In this document: piece after piece, positions 42,874-50,966 of the stretch
Layout of the letters: every line of letters starts with the position of its first letter
Numbering within the stretch: the stretch's first letter is position 1
Source of the DNA: JAWXBA01 sp048499805
Lineage (GTDB): Bacteria > Gemmatimonadota > Gemmatimonadetes > Gemmatimonadales > GWC2-71-9
Reading direction: 5' to 3'
Assembly (NCBI GenBank): GCA_048499805.1
Contig: JASNZF010000003.1
Coordinates: forward strand, 434,001 to 498,000
Length of the DNA: 64,000 nucleotides
Position numbers and translations under genes: made by a program
The notes under the pieces: model-generated
Database searches by the model: none
What the model was told of the DNA's origin: nothing
What the model saw: only the letters and a program-made list of their open reading frames with translations

Positions 42874-44024
42874 CGCGTCGCCACGCGTTCCAGGCGCCCC
42901 GCGCGGACCACGGCGATGCCCACCGTCCGACCGGCCAGGTCGCCCTGCTCCGTGAACTGGATGCGGCCCGTCACCCCCTCCAGCGGAGCCGCCGTACGAC
43001 CGATCGCGGCCAGGGCCGCACGCAGTCGCTGCCGGTCGGTCCCGGCCTCGCGAATGGCGCTGGCGAGCAGGGAGACGATGTCGTAGGTGGCGGCGGCCGG
43101 CTGGTTGGGAAGGGGCAGGTCCGGGTAGCGTTGCCTCCAGCGGTCCAGGAAGTGCTGGGCTTCCGGGCGATCGCCGGTCGGCAGCCAGGCGTTGGAGATG
43201 TACACCCCCTCGCCGACCGGGCCATCCTGCTCGAGTCCCTCCAGGCCATCCCCACCGAGGACCGGCACCGAGATCCCGCGACTCCGGGCCTGGGCCAGGA
43301 TGACGCGTGCCTCCTCCCGGCTCCCGGCGATGACCAGGGCGTCCACCTCGCCATCGCGCGCGATGAGATCCAGGTACGGTGCGACGTCGGCAGCGGGATC
43401 GAGGTAGGGATACTCCCCGGCCATCACCCCACCCAGTCGGGTGAAGGTCCCGGCGAACGCCTCGCGAATGCCCCGGCCGTAGCCGTCGTTGAGGTAGAGC
43501 ACGGCGGCCCTCTGCCGATCCATGCCGCTCCTCGCCCACTGGGCCAGCGCGCGCCCATGCTCCCCGTCGGTCGGGCAGGCCCGGAAGAGGTGGGAGCCGA
43601 TGGCCGTCAGTTCGGGTGCGGAGGAGGACGGGGTGATGACGGGGATGGGGTCATTCCCTATGCCATAGATCGGGGCAGCGGCGAGCGTGGTGGAGGACCA
43701 GACATGCCCGATGACGGCGACGGCCGCGGAGGCGCGGATCGCCTCCGCGATCGCCACTGCGCTGTCGGGGCTGCCGTGGTCATCGAAGGCCACCAGCTCC
43801 ACGCGGCGGCCCCGCAGTCCCCCGGCGGCGTTGAGTTCCTCGATCGCCAGTTCGGCTGCCTGCACCATCGTGGCGCCGGCCGGATCGGTGAACGGGCCGG
43901 CGATGCCGATCACGATCGGGGGCGGGTCGGCACAGGCGGCGGCCACCATGAGCAGGGTGCAGCCGAGCCAGCGGCCTGCACGGGGGGGAGCCCACGGGCG
44001 AGGGTCGGGGGAGCTTGAGGGCAC
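42870..44024 (-). CDS. LivJ-type substrate-binding lipoprotein
   Basis: 384 residues. The lipoprotein signal ends LLMVAAAC; the mature part is a type-1 periplasmic binding fold (IVIGIAGPFTDPAGATMVQAAELA, AVIGHVWSSTTLAAAPIYG, PVITPSSSAPELTAIG, AATYDIVSLLASAI). Such proteins bind branched-chain amino acids, amides or urea. The usual LivHMGF transporter genes are missing; the only coupled gene is a chemoreceptor (ATGA overlap). It may therefore be a ligand sensor, not a transport component. Confidence 0.88.
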   Translation of the reverse strand: MPSSSPDPRPWAPPRAGRWLGCTLLMVAAACADPPPIVIGIAGPFTDPAGATMVQAAELAIEELNAAGGLRGRRVELVAFDDHGSPDSAVAIAEAIRASAAVAVIGHVWSSTTLAAAPIYGIGNDPIPVITPSSSAPELTAIGSHLFRACPTDGEHGRALAQWARSGMDRQRAAVLYLNDGYGRGIREAFAGTFTRLGGVMAGEYPYLDPAADVAPYLDLIARDGEVDALVIAGSREEARVILAQARSRGISVPVLGGDGLEGLEQDGPVGEGVYISNAWLPTGDRPEAQHFLDRWRQRYPDLPLPNQPAAATYDIVSLLASAIREAGTDRQRLRAALAAIGRTAAPLEGVTGRIQFTEQGDLAGRTVGIAVVRAGRLERVATR

Positions 44025-44072
44025 GGCGGAGGTTAAGGCGGGGTGCCCCGGCGGGGCAAGCCTCGCGCGGTC

Positions 44073-44558
44073 TCAGGGGGCGGGCAGCCCGTCGAGGAGG
44101 GGGCCGTCAATCAGGCTGACGGAGGCCACCAGGCCGCCCGCCTCGCGTCGGACCGTGAGACGGAGCATCTGACCGTTCCGGATCCACTGGAAGCTCTCCT
44201 GGCCCGGTCGCCGCTCCGGCGGGGCATCGCCGTAGGCCCGGGTGAGCTCATCGTGCCAGTCGGCGATCCGTTCGGCCGGCAGCCGGGCTGCGATCAGGGC
44301 GATGCCGACCCGGTTGTCCACGAGGTGGACCGTCACGGTGGTGCGGTCCCCACCAGCGAACGTGGCCTCGGCACTGCAGGCCTGGAGCCGGGGCTCGCGG
44401 GTCGGCTGGCAGCGGAGCTGGGCCCGATGGCCGGCCAACACCGAGTCGATGGCGGTGCGGGACATCGCCGGGCGCAGCCCCTGGAAGCCCAGGGTCGCCC
44501 CAGGTGCCTGGGCCGGGAGGGGGGAGGTGCCACCGGCCACCAGGGCCAGGAGCGCCAA
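44073..44558 (-). CDS. Secreted hypothetical protein
   Basis: About 161 residues if TTG 44558 is the start, giving a signal-like MALLALVAGGTSPLPAQA; the true start is uncertain, since no ATG or GTG fits. The mature part (LGFQGLRPAMSRTAIDSVLAG, LQACSAEATFAGGDRTTVTV, SFQWIRNGQMLRLTVRREAGG) alternates helices and strands with two Cys. It ends 49 bp before the binding-protein gene and is read in the same direction. Function unknown. Confidence 0.6.
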   Translation of the reverse strand: MALLALVAGGTSPLPAQAPGATLGFQGLRPAMSRTAIDSVLAGHRAQLRCQPTREPRLQACSAEATFAGGDRTTVTVHLVDNRVGIALIAARLPAERIADWHDELTRAYGDAPPERRPGQESFQWIRNGQMLRLTVRREAGGLVASVSLIDGPLLDGLPAP

Positions 44559-44634
44559 GAGGCGACAGCCCGGGCTGGTGGCCGGTGTGGGGGTGGGGGG
44601 CCGAACGCGCGGCCCCGGATCAGTAGCGACGAAC

Positions 44635-44835
44635 TCAGGCCTTGCGGACGTTGGCGGCCTGCAGGCCCTTCGGCCCGTCGACGATGTCGAACTCGACGGC
44701 GTCTCCCTCGGCAAGTGAGCGGAATCCTTCCATGGCAATGGCCGTGTGGTGCACGAATACATCCTTGCCGCCTTCCTGCGCGATGAAACCGAAGCCCTTC
44801 GCATCATTGAACCACTTGACGGTGCCATTCGCCAT
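44635..44835 (-). CDS. CspA-family cold-shock RNA chaperone
   Basis: 66 residues, the standard length. RNP1 (KGFGFIAQ) and RNP2 (DVFVHH) RNA-binding motifs are intact in the five-strand barrel (ANGTVKWFNDAKGFGFI, GDAVEFDIVDGPKGLQAANV). It binds single-stranded RNA and DNA and prevents secondary structure. The leader, between 44836 and about 45015, is long for this genome and contains a terminator-like hairpin, consistent with a cold-regulated 5' UTR. Confidence 0.95.
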   Translation of the reverse strand: MANGTVKWFNDAKGFGFIAQEGGKDVFVHHTAIAMEGFRSLAEGDAVEFDIVDGPKGLQAANVRKA

Positions 44836-44899
44836 TGCAACAACCTCGCCTTGGGGGAGCCACTGGCCCCGGGAAATCCCTGGCCCGCGTGGCCAGGTT

Positions 44900-44934
44900 A
44901 AAAAAAACGCCGTCCGGACAGACATCCGGGCGGC
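44900..44934 (-). terminator. Intrinsic terminator or csp leader hairpin
   Basis: On the minus strand GCCGCCCGGA and TCCGGACGGC form a stem (one C-A mismatch) with a 6-nt loop, followed directly by eight T residues. It ends the ogt transcript or acts as an attenuator in the cold-shock gene leader. Confidence 0.65.
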
Positions 44935-45026
44935 AGGTGCTGCACCAACCTGAGATCGGGATCGAGCGGGAAAACCATGATTTCCAAGGTCAGGCCGGAT
45001 TTGGGATTTGTCAATATGGCCCCCCG

Positions 45027-45548
45027 CTAGCGGAGCGTGACCCCCGCCACCCGGAGTTCGTGGCCCAGCAGGCGTCGCTTCTTCTTGATCCCTCCCCCGT
45101 AGCCGACCAGCGCCCCGCCCGCCCCGACGACGCGATGGCAGGGAATGAGGATGGCGAGGTGGTTGGCCCCCGTGAGCTGGCCGGTGGCACGGGGGTGCAT
45201 CCCCGCCTGCCGGGCGACCTCACCATAGGTGCGGGTCTGGCCAAAGGGGATGTCGCAGATGGCCTTCCAGACGGCTGCCTGCCCCGGGGTGGGCGGCAGC
45301 CACTCCGGCAACCAGGTCGGCCACGGGAAGGGCAGCGGGTCACCGGCAAAATACCGGTCGAGCCACGCGGAGGTCTGGGGGCAGTCACCCTGGGCCACCG
45401 TCACCGCTCCCCGCGTGGCGGTGATCCGCTCAATCCACCGGAGGTGGAGTGCCCGGCGGGGGAACTCCACGACCAGTGGACCGTCCGGGCACTCGACGAG
45501 GGCCAGGGGGCCAATCGGGGAAGAGTAGGTGGTCCACTGCAACGCCAT
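45027..45548 (-). CDS. ogt: Methylated-DNA-protein-cysteine methyltransferase
   Basis: 173 residues. The C-terminal domain has PFGQTRTYGEVARQAG, GANHLAILIPCHRVVG with acceptor C137 in the PCHRV motif, and GYGGGIKKKRRLLGHE. The protein transfers the alkyl group from O6-alkylguanine to itself, a suicide repair reaction. There is no N-terminal Ada domain, so it is Ogt-like. The helix after the active site is unusually lysine-rich (KKKRR). Single gene, divergent from 45599. Confidence 0.95.
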   Translation of the reverse strand: MALQWTTYSSPIGPLALVECPDGPLVVEFPRRALHLRWIERITATRGAVTVAQGDCPQTSAWLDRYFAGDPLPFPWPTWLPEWLPPTPGQAAVWKAICDIPFGQTRTYGEVARQAGMHPRATGQLTGANHLAILIPCHRVVGAGGALVGYGGGIKKKRRLLGHELRVAGVTLR

Positions 45549-45598
45549 GCACGCCTCCGCGGCTCCCCAAAGCTAATCCACGGCTGTAAGTTCTCGGG

Positions 45599-46213
45599 AT
45601 GATCGAACCAGGGACGCTGGTGGTCCGGACCTTCCTTGACAGGGCCGAGGGGCTGGGGCACTTCTTTCTCCGGGCGGGTGAGGCCCCTCGCCTCCTCGCC
45701 TACGACGATGTGGCCGGATGCCCGGTCGAAACGGCGCTCGGTGCCCTCGAGTGGACCGGCGCGGTGGGGATCCTCCCGGATGACGACCAGGTGCACGCCG
45801 CACGCCTGACGGCCGAGACCGCAGCCGCCGTCGTCGAGCGGCGGGCCGGGGACACCCGCCAGTACCTCTACCTTGGTCCCCGCCTGGATCCGGTCAACAT
45901 GGATACCTCCGAGGGGACGGTGGTGTTCGCCGATCCGGTCGGGGTCAAGGCGGTCGAATTCCAGCAGCGCGCCCACGCCCTGGCCTTCTTCTTTCGTGCC
46001 ACCGGTGGGGTCGGGTGCATGCTCTCGCTGATGGGACGGCGCGCACCGGAGATCCGTCATGTCCGGCGCTGGTTCGGTCCCATCCTCCGCGAACTCGACA
46101 GTCCCCGCCAGCTGGTCGGTGGCTGGTTCGCCGCCACCTCGGCCGGCGCCCTGTTCGCCGGGACCGAGGACGACCCGTCCCACAAGTACATCGAGGTCGG
46201 GACCGAGAGCTAG
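45599..46213 (+). CDS. Conserved-looking hypothetical protein
   Basis: 204 residues, no signal peptide or membrane segment. It is a mixed alpha/beta sequence with Phe/Trp-rich segments (LVVRTFLDRAEGLGHFFLRA, AHALAFFFRATGGVGCMLSL, VRRWFGPILRELDSP, LVGGWFAATSAGALF). I do not recognise the family. Codon usage matches the neighbours, so it is native rather than recently acquired. It is divergent from ogt and is followed by a strong hairpin. Confidence 0.65.
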   Translation: MIEPGTLVVRTFLDRAEGLGHFFLRAGEAPRLLAYDDVAGCPVETALGALEWTGAVGILPDDDQVHAARLTAETAAAVVERRAGDTRQYLYLGPRLDPVNMDTSEGTVVFADPVGVKAVEFQQRAHALAFFFRATGGVGCMLSLMGRRAPEIRHVRRWFGPILRELDSPRQLVGGWFAATSAGALFAGTEDDPSHKYIEVGTES

Positions 46214-46246
46214 CGGGGCCCGAGACCGGCACGGAAGCCAGGACGC

Positions 46247-46284
46247 CGAAACGGCCGCACGGGAGACCCGTCGCGGCCGTTTCG
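46247..46284. terminator. Strong hairpin after hypothetical gene
   Basis: CGAAACGGCCGC (46247-46258) pairs perfectly with GCGGCCGTTTCG (46273-46284), and ACGGG/CCCGT extends the stem inside it. No T-run follows. It lies 34 bp after the stop and probably ends transcription. Confidence 0.6.
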
Positions 46285-46565
46285 CACGCTCAAGAGCGAG
46301 GGCGCTGGGCATCAGGCCGGGTCGCGGTCCGGCCGGTCCCACAGCACCCCGAGGCGCCAGATCGGGGTGGGCCGGGCGCGCGACGCACCCAGCCGGCATA
46401 CCCCACCAATATCGGCTCGGCAAGAAATGACGCAAGTGCCTGATTCTATTCGGGTTACGACGTTGCTCGGCGGGGCGGTGTGGAGACCTATCTGTCCGTC
46501 CCGCATGGCGTTTCACGGTGTTTCCACGCCATGTGGAGGATGTGGATCCACAGCCCGTGTGGGAA
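46285..46565. other. Non-coding gap with small palindromes
   Basis: Between the hairpin and the YhaM-like stop I see no gene. Short inverted pairs ATGGCGT/ACGCCAT (46505-46532) and the palindrome TGTGGATCCACA (46541-46552) lie near the nuclease 3' end. They could be termination structures; nothing else stands out. Confidence 0.4.
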
Positions 46566-47543
46566 TCAGCCTCCCCAGTCGCTCCGGCCCCGGTAGATCT
46601 TCCGGTTCTCCAGGCTCCAGATCCGGCGGTTGCTGACCTGTTCGTCCTCGGTGAAGTTCTCGGGGTTGCCGATCGCTTCTGCCATGCTGGCCGACTTGGC
46701 GCTGGCGTTGTCGGCGTAGTGCAGGACTTCGGCCTCCAGGGTCATGGGGAGGACGGGAGCGCCGTACTCGTGCCGGCCGTGGTGCGAGAGGATCAGGTGC
46801 TGGAGCAGGAGGAGCTCCTCGTCGGTGCATGGTGGGGTCGCCGCGTCGAGCACGGCGCGGTCCAGCATCTGGGCACCGAGCACCACGTGTCCCATCAGCG
46901 CCCCCGCCTCGGTCATCTCGAAGTGGGTATCCCAGCGGTACGCCTCCAGCTTGCCAATGTCGTGAAGCAGGACCCCGGCCAGCACCAGGTCGCCGTCGGC
47001 GCCGCTGGCCCGGCTCACGGCGCGGGCGATCGCGGCGACCTCGGCGGTGTGCTTGAGGAGGCCGCCCAGGAGCGCGTGGTGACCGGCGAGGCTTGCGGGC
47101 GACTGCGCAAAGCGATCCCGGAACTCGGGATCGTCAAACAGGAGCGCCAGCACGGCGCGAAGCCTGGGGCCGCGGATCTCGGCGCGCCAGCGGTCGAGCA
47201 CCTCCCAGTATGGCGCTGGATCGGGAATGGCGGGGAGCAGCTGCCGCACATCCACCGATTGCCGGGGCAGCACCCGCAGCGAGGTGACCTTGAGCTGGCG
47301 GCGGTCGCGGTAGAGCTGCACCTCGCCGATGACCTGGGCGACCTGTCCCTTGCGCACCGCAGCCACGAGGTGCTGCTCGCCGGGCCAGAACGGGGCCGAC
47401 TCGAGCCGCCCCGAGGCGTTGCCGAAGGTCAGGATGGTGTGGGCCGTGTCGCCAGTTCCCCGCGCGTGGACATCCAAGATCACCAACGGGGACTGGATCC
47501 GGTCTCCCGGCGCGGCGGTGGGAAGGACAGGTGGCTCGGCCAT
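46566..47543 (-). CDS. OB-fold/HD-domain 3'-5' exoribonuclease, YhaM-like
   Basis: 325 residues. An N-terminal OB-fold (about 15-105, ILDVHARGTGDTAHTILTFG) is followed by an HD phosphohydrolase domain: HHALLGGLLKHTAEV, VLLHDIGKLEAY (HD pair), MGHVVLGAQML and LILSHHGRHEYG. This is the YhaM/CBF1 layout, enzymes that degrade RNA or ssDNA 3' to 5' using Mn or Mg. It starts at ATG 47543; the region 47544-47663 serves as a divergent promoter with the Fis-like gene. Confidence 0.9.
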   Translation of the reverse strand: MAEPPVLPTAAPGDRIQSPLVILDVHARGTGDTAHTILTFGNASGRLESAPFWPGEQHLVAAVRKGQVAQVIGEVQLYRDRRQLKVTSLRVLPRQSVDVRQLLPAIPDPAPYWEVLDRWRAEIRGPRLRAVLALLFDDPEFRDRFAQSPASLAGHHALLGGLLKHTAEVAAIARAVSRASGADGDLVLAGVLLHDIGKLEAYRWDTHFEMTEAGALMGHVVLGAQMLDRAVLDAATPPCTDEELLLLQHLILSHHGRHEYGAPVLPMTLEAEVLHYADNASAKSASMAEAIGNPENFTEDEQVSNRRIWSLENRKIYRGRSDWGG

Positions 47544-47663
47544 GGCGCAAAGATAACGACCGGGGTCGCTGGCAGGATCGGGCGCTGCCGCCGCACCGGC
47601 CGGCCGTGGCTGCCGGTGGTGCTGGGCGTGGCCCTGCGGGTGCGGCAGCGATAGCTTGAAGAG

Positions 47664-47870
47664 ATGCTTGATGCCCATGGGGAACCTCCCGAAACCCTGG
47701 CGGAGATGGAGCGCCGGCACATCCTCCGGACGCTGGAATACACCGGCGGCAACCGCCGCGATGCGGCTCGGCTCCTCGGGATTGCGCGCTCCACCTTGCT
47801 GGCCAAGATCCGGCGGCATGGCCTGGAGCGCGTCACGGCACGATCCGGAGCCGGCCCAGGCGCGAAATGA
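47664..47870 (+). CDS. Stand-alone Fis-type helix-turn-helix protein
   Basis: 68 residues. EMERRHILRTLEYTGGNRRD, AARLLGIARSTLLAKIRRHG is almost exactly the C-terminal DNA-binding domain of NtrC-family sigma-54 activators, yet an in-frame stop (TAG 47652-47654) just upstream excludes an N-terminal AAA+ domain. It may be an independent Fis-like nucleoid protein or the surviving tail of an activator. Its 3' end overlaps the convergent pseudopilin gene by 38 bp. Confidence 0.7.
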   Translation: MLDAHGEPPETLAEMERRHILRTLEYTGGNRRDAARLLGIARSTLLAKIRRHGLERVTARSGAGPGAK

Positions 47871-48264
47871 CCACCTGGGTGGACGCCGACCCCCGGGAGA
47901 GGTGGTAGGTCCGGTTCCCGACGCCGAGCATGAAGCCGCGCGAGTCGAAGATCATGGGGGTGGCGGGTCCGGACAGGGTGACGCCATCGCTGGCGGGACC
48001 GGGCCTGGACCAGCTCGGCAGGAACCCGCCGGCCCGCCAGGTCCGTTGGTGGAACCCGGTCGCGGTCACGACGAGCTCGGCGCGGGCGCCCGCCAGCCGG
48101 GCGGCGGTGCGGGTGTCGAGGTGGGCGGCGGCGAGGTGGTGGGCCTGCAGCGCCACCAGCGACCGGTCGCGCGCGGCGATGGCGGCGGGCGCGCCGAGGG
48201 CGAGCAGGATGGCCAGGATGGCCAGGGCCAGGAGGAGCTCGAGCAGGGTGGCGCCGCGGGTCAT
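47833..48264 (-). CDS. GspH-like pseudopilin, isolated
   Basis: 143 residues. TRGATLLELLLALAILAILL is a prepilin-type signal with Gly at -1 and Glu at +5, followed by a GspH-like head (RDRSLVALQAHHLAAAHLDT, MIFDSRGFMLGVGNRTYHLS). It is separate from the pseudopilin operon at 6.5-9.4 kb. ATG 48264 gives a short leader. Could feed a type II secretion or type IV pilus system. Confidence 0.75.
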   Translation of the reverse strand: MTRGATLLELLLALAILAILLALGAPAAIAARDRSLVALQAHHLAAAHLDTRTAARLAGARAELVVTATGFHQRTWRAGGFLPSWSRPGPASDGVTLSGPATPMIFDSRGFMLGVGNRTYHLSRGSASTQVVISRLGRLRIVP

Positions 48265-48412
48265 CCCCCAGCATGGCGTGGCGGCGCCAACAGGTGGCAA
48301 CCGAAACTGTCGAAGTTGTATCCTCGTTATGCAACACCGCGGCACCGTCGCGCCCGTCGCCCGGGATCCGGGTGGATCGGCAGGTTGATGCATCTCGCTC
48401 TGGAGGGGACCG

Positions 48413-48985
48413 ATGGGAACCTGGATCTTTCTTGCCGTCCTGTTGGCGCTGATCTTCTGGATGGTCAGTGCCTACAACAAGCTCATCAGCCTGAAGAACC
48501 AGGTGGTCAACGCCTGGAAGCAGATCGATGTCCAGCTCAAGCGGCGGCATGACCTGATTCCCAACCTGGTCAACACCGTCAAGGGTGCGATGGACTTCGA
48601 GAAGTCCGCCCTCGAGGCGGTGATCACCGCCCGCGCCAGGGCGATGGGCGCCGAAGGGGTGCGGGAGACCGCGCAGGCGGAGGGGATGCTGACCCAGGCG
48701 CTGGGCCGGCTCTTTGCCCTGGCGGAGGCGTATCCAGACCTCAAGGCGACCGGCAACATCGGCCAGCTCCAGGAGGAGCTGACCAGCACCGAGAACAAGA
48801 TCGCGTTCGCGCGACAGCTCTACAACGACACCGGAACGCAGTACAACACCGCCCAGCAGCAGTTCCCGACCAACCTGATGGCCGGGATCGCGGGCGCCTC
48901 GCCGGCCGACCTGTGGGAGATCGAGGACGCCGCCGAGCGGGCCGTGCCGAAGGTCGACCTCTCGTCCGGACCCCCCAGGGCGTGA
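48413..48985 (+). CDS. lemA: LemA family membrane protein
   Basis: 190 residues. One N-terminal membrane anchor (TWIFLAVLLALIFWMVSAYN), then the family block LKNQVVNAWKQIDVQLKRRHDLIPNLV and helical coiled-coil sequence ending in ARQLYNDTGTQYNTAQQQFP. LemA proteins are single-pass helical proteins often encoded with HtpX-type proteases. It ends in a GTGA overlap with the M48 peptidase, so the two products are made together. Confidence 0.94.
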   Translation: MGTWIFLAVLLALIFWMVSAYNKLISLKNQVVNAWKQIDVQLKRRHDLIPNLVNTVKGAMDFEKSALEAVITARARAMGAEGVRETAQAEGMLTQALGRLFALAEAYPDLKATGNIGQLQEELTSTENKIAFARQLYNDTGTQYNTAQQQFPTNLMAGIAGASPADLWEIEDAAERAVPKVDLSSGPPRA

Positions 48986-50037
48986 GCGACGCGAATCTCT
49001 TCGCCCAGCAGGAGCAGAACCGGAGACGCTCCTTCTGGCTGGTGACGGGATTCATGGTGTTCTTTGCCTGGATCGGGTTCGGGGGAGACCTCGCCTGGTA
49101 CCTGGCCACCGCAGGTGCGCCAGCGGGGGGCTATCGGCACGTCGTCCCCTGGGTGGGCATGATCGTGACGGCGATCGCCGGGGTGACGGCCCTCGTGGCG
49201 TGGCGAACCGGCCCGGAGAAGGTGCTGCGGGCCACCGGCGCCTGGGAGGTGATCACCCCCGACACCCCCGCGCGCCGGCGACTGGTGAACGTGGTCGAGG
49301 AAATGGCCATCGCCTCGGGTCTGCCCCGTCCCAGGATCTGGGTGGTACCCGACGATGATCCCAACGCCTTTGCCACCGGGCGGGACGAACACAATGCGAG
49401 CGTAGCGGTGACCGAGGGGCTGCTCCAGCTCCTCGACCGCGATGAACTCCAGGGGGTCGTGGCCCACGAGATGGCCCACATCCGCAACTATGACGTCCGG
49501 CTGATGACCTTGCTGGCCGCACTTGTGGGGGCGATCGCGTTGATGTCGGAGGTGGGGACGCGGTTCTTTCGGTATGGGGGGCGGATGGGCAGGGGGGCAG
49601 GGGGGCGGGGAGGCGGGAAGAATGGGGGAAAAGGCGGGAACCCAGTCGTGCTCGTCGTGCTGGTGCTGTGGATCATCTCGCTCATCCTGGCGCCGCTGGT
49701 CAGCCGCCTGCTGGCCATGGCCGTGAGCAGGAAGCGCGAGTTCCTGGCCGACGCCACGGCCGCCCAATTCACCCGGAACCCGATGGGGTTGGCGAGTGCG
49801 CTCGAGAAGATCGAGTCGGCCGGGGCGCCGACCCACCGGATCACCGCCGGGGCGGCGCACCTCTGCATCGCCGATCCCATCGGCCGCCGAATCAACCACC
49901 GTTCGGGCCGGCTGGCTGACTTCTTCGGTACCCACCCGCCGATGGCGATGCGGCTCTCCCGGCTTCGGGGCATGGCGTACCAGGCCGAGAAGTCGGGGGG
50001 GCAGGGGGGCAGCGGGGCAGGGGGGGCGGTGGCGTAG
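48982..50037 (+). CDS. HtpX-like M48 membrane metalloprotease with Gly-rich insert
   Basis: 351 residues. HEMAH (H162, E163, H166) and REFLADA (E253) bind the catalytic zinc; membrane helices lie at about 20-40, 55-75, 172-190 and 221-247. Such proteases degrade damaged membrane proteins. The start GTG 48982 overlaps the LemA stop. Two parts are repeat-derived: a Gly-rich loop (about 199-220) coded by CAGGGGGG octamers at 49590-49613, and the tail GGQGGSGAGGAVA from the octamers at 49993-50025. Both are unusual for HtpX. Confidence 0.9.
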   Translation: MSDANLFAQQEQNRRRSFWLVTGFMVFFAWIGFGGDLAWYLATAGAPAGGYRHVVPWVGMIVTAIAGVTALVAWRTGPEKVLRATGAWEVITPDTPARRRLVNVVEEMAIASGLPRPRIWVVPDDDPNAFATGRDEHNASVAVTEGLLQLLDRDELQGVVAHEMAHIRNYDVRLMTLLAALVGAIALMSEVGTRFFRYGGRMGRGAGGRGGGKNGGKGGNPVVLVVLVLWIISLILAPLVSRLLAMAVSRKREFLADATAAQFTRNPMGLASALEKIESAGAPTHRITAGAAHLCIADPIGRRINHRSGRLADFFGTHPPMAMRLSRLRGMAYQAEKSGGQGGSGAGGAVA

Positions 50038-50172
50038 GGGCGCGATGCGCTACCACCCAAGCAGCGAGGGGCCCCAGTGGCCGGCGATGCCGGTTCCAGA
50101 GACCCCTCGTTGATTTCCGGTGGCAGCGGACGCAGCCGTTCGGCTGCCCCGCTGCCCCGCTGCCCCGCTGCC
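49993..50172. repeat. Octamer foldback spanning the M48 gene end
   Basis: Left arm 49993-50025: units CAGGGGGG, CAGCGGGG and CAGGGGGG inside the coding end. Right arm 50142-50172: GCTGCCCC repeated, the reverse complement. The loop has an inner inverted pair, CAGCGAGGGG (50062-50071) and CCCCTCGTTG (50103-50112). It fills most of the gap between the M48 and ABC genes. Confidence 0.75.
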
Positions 50173-50249
50173 ACGATGCCTGGCCACCCTGAAGCTCCTC
50201 ACAACTCAGGTTATCGGGATCTTCATCCTTCCGGGCCTACCTTGGGGTC

Positions 50250-50966
50250 ATGGGTGAACCGGGTCCGGTTGTCTTCGAGGCGCGAGGACTCACCAAGGTG
50301 TACCACATGGGTGAGGTGGACATCTTCGCCCTCCGGGATGTGGACCTGGATTTGTTCCGCGGCGAGTTCGTGGTCCTGCTCGGTCCCTCCGGCAGCGGCA
50401 AGTCCACACTGCTGAACATTCTCGGCGGGCTGGACACGCCGACCGATGGCACGGTGCGATTCCTCGACCACGATCTCTCCGTCGACGACGACACCGCCCT
50501 CACGCAGTTTCGGAGGGACCACGTCGGTTTCGTCTTCCAATTCTACAACCTGATCCCTTCCCTCACCGCCCTCGAGAACGTGGCGCTGGTCACCGACATC
50601 GCGGCCAGTCCGATGGAACCCTCCGAGGCCCTCGGCCTGGTCGGGTTGAGCGAGCGGCTCCACCATTTCCCGGCCCAGCTCTCGGGGGGGGAGCAGCAAC
50701 GGGTCGCGATTGCGCGGGCAGTAGCCAAGCGCCCCGACGTGTTGTTGTGCGACGAACCAACCGGCGCCCTCGACTTCGAGACCGGCCTCAAGGTCCTCGA
50801 GGTGCTGGCCGAGGTGAATGTGAGGCTGGGGACCACCGTGGCGATCATCACCCACAATGCCGCGATCGCGGCGATGGGCGATCGGGTCATCCGGATGCGA
50901 AGCGGCGCGATCTCCGAGGTTCGCCGGAACCTGCGCCGGACCCCGCCGGCGGAGTTGCACTGGTGA
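50250..50966 (+). CDS. ABC transporter ATP-binding protein (LolD/MacB-type)
   Basis: 238 residues. Walker A GPSGSGKS, signature LSGGEQQRVAIARA, Walker B VLLCDEPTGALD and the H-loop TVAIITHN are all intact. FQFYNLIPSLTALENV is typical of the exporters of the LolD/MacB/DevA group. It works with the permease that follows in a GTGA overlap and with the adaptor after that, so the three form an energised export complex. Confidence 0.95.
   Translation: MGEPGPVVFEARGLTKVYHMGEVDIFALRDVDLDLFRGEFVVLLGPSGSGKSTLLNILGGLDTPTDGTVRFLDHDLSVDDDTALTQFRRDHVGFVFQFYNLIPSLTALENVALVTDIAASPMEPSEALGLVGLSERLHHFPAQLSGGEQQRVAIARAVAKRPDVLLCDEPTGALDFETGLKVLEVLAEVNVRLGTTVAIITHNAAIAAMGDRVIRMRSGAISEVRRNLRRTPPAELHW

Noticed and set aside
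46541..46552. TGTGGATCCACA as a DnaA box or replication origin
   Set aside because: It lacks the TTATCCACA core, is a single site, and no dnaA/dnaN-type context is present.
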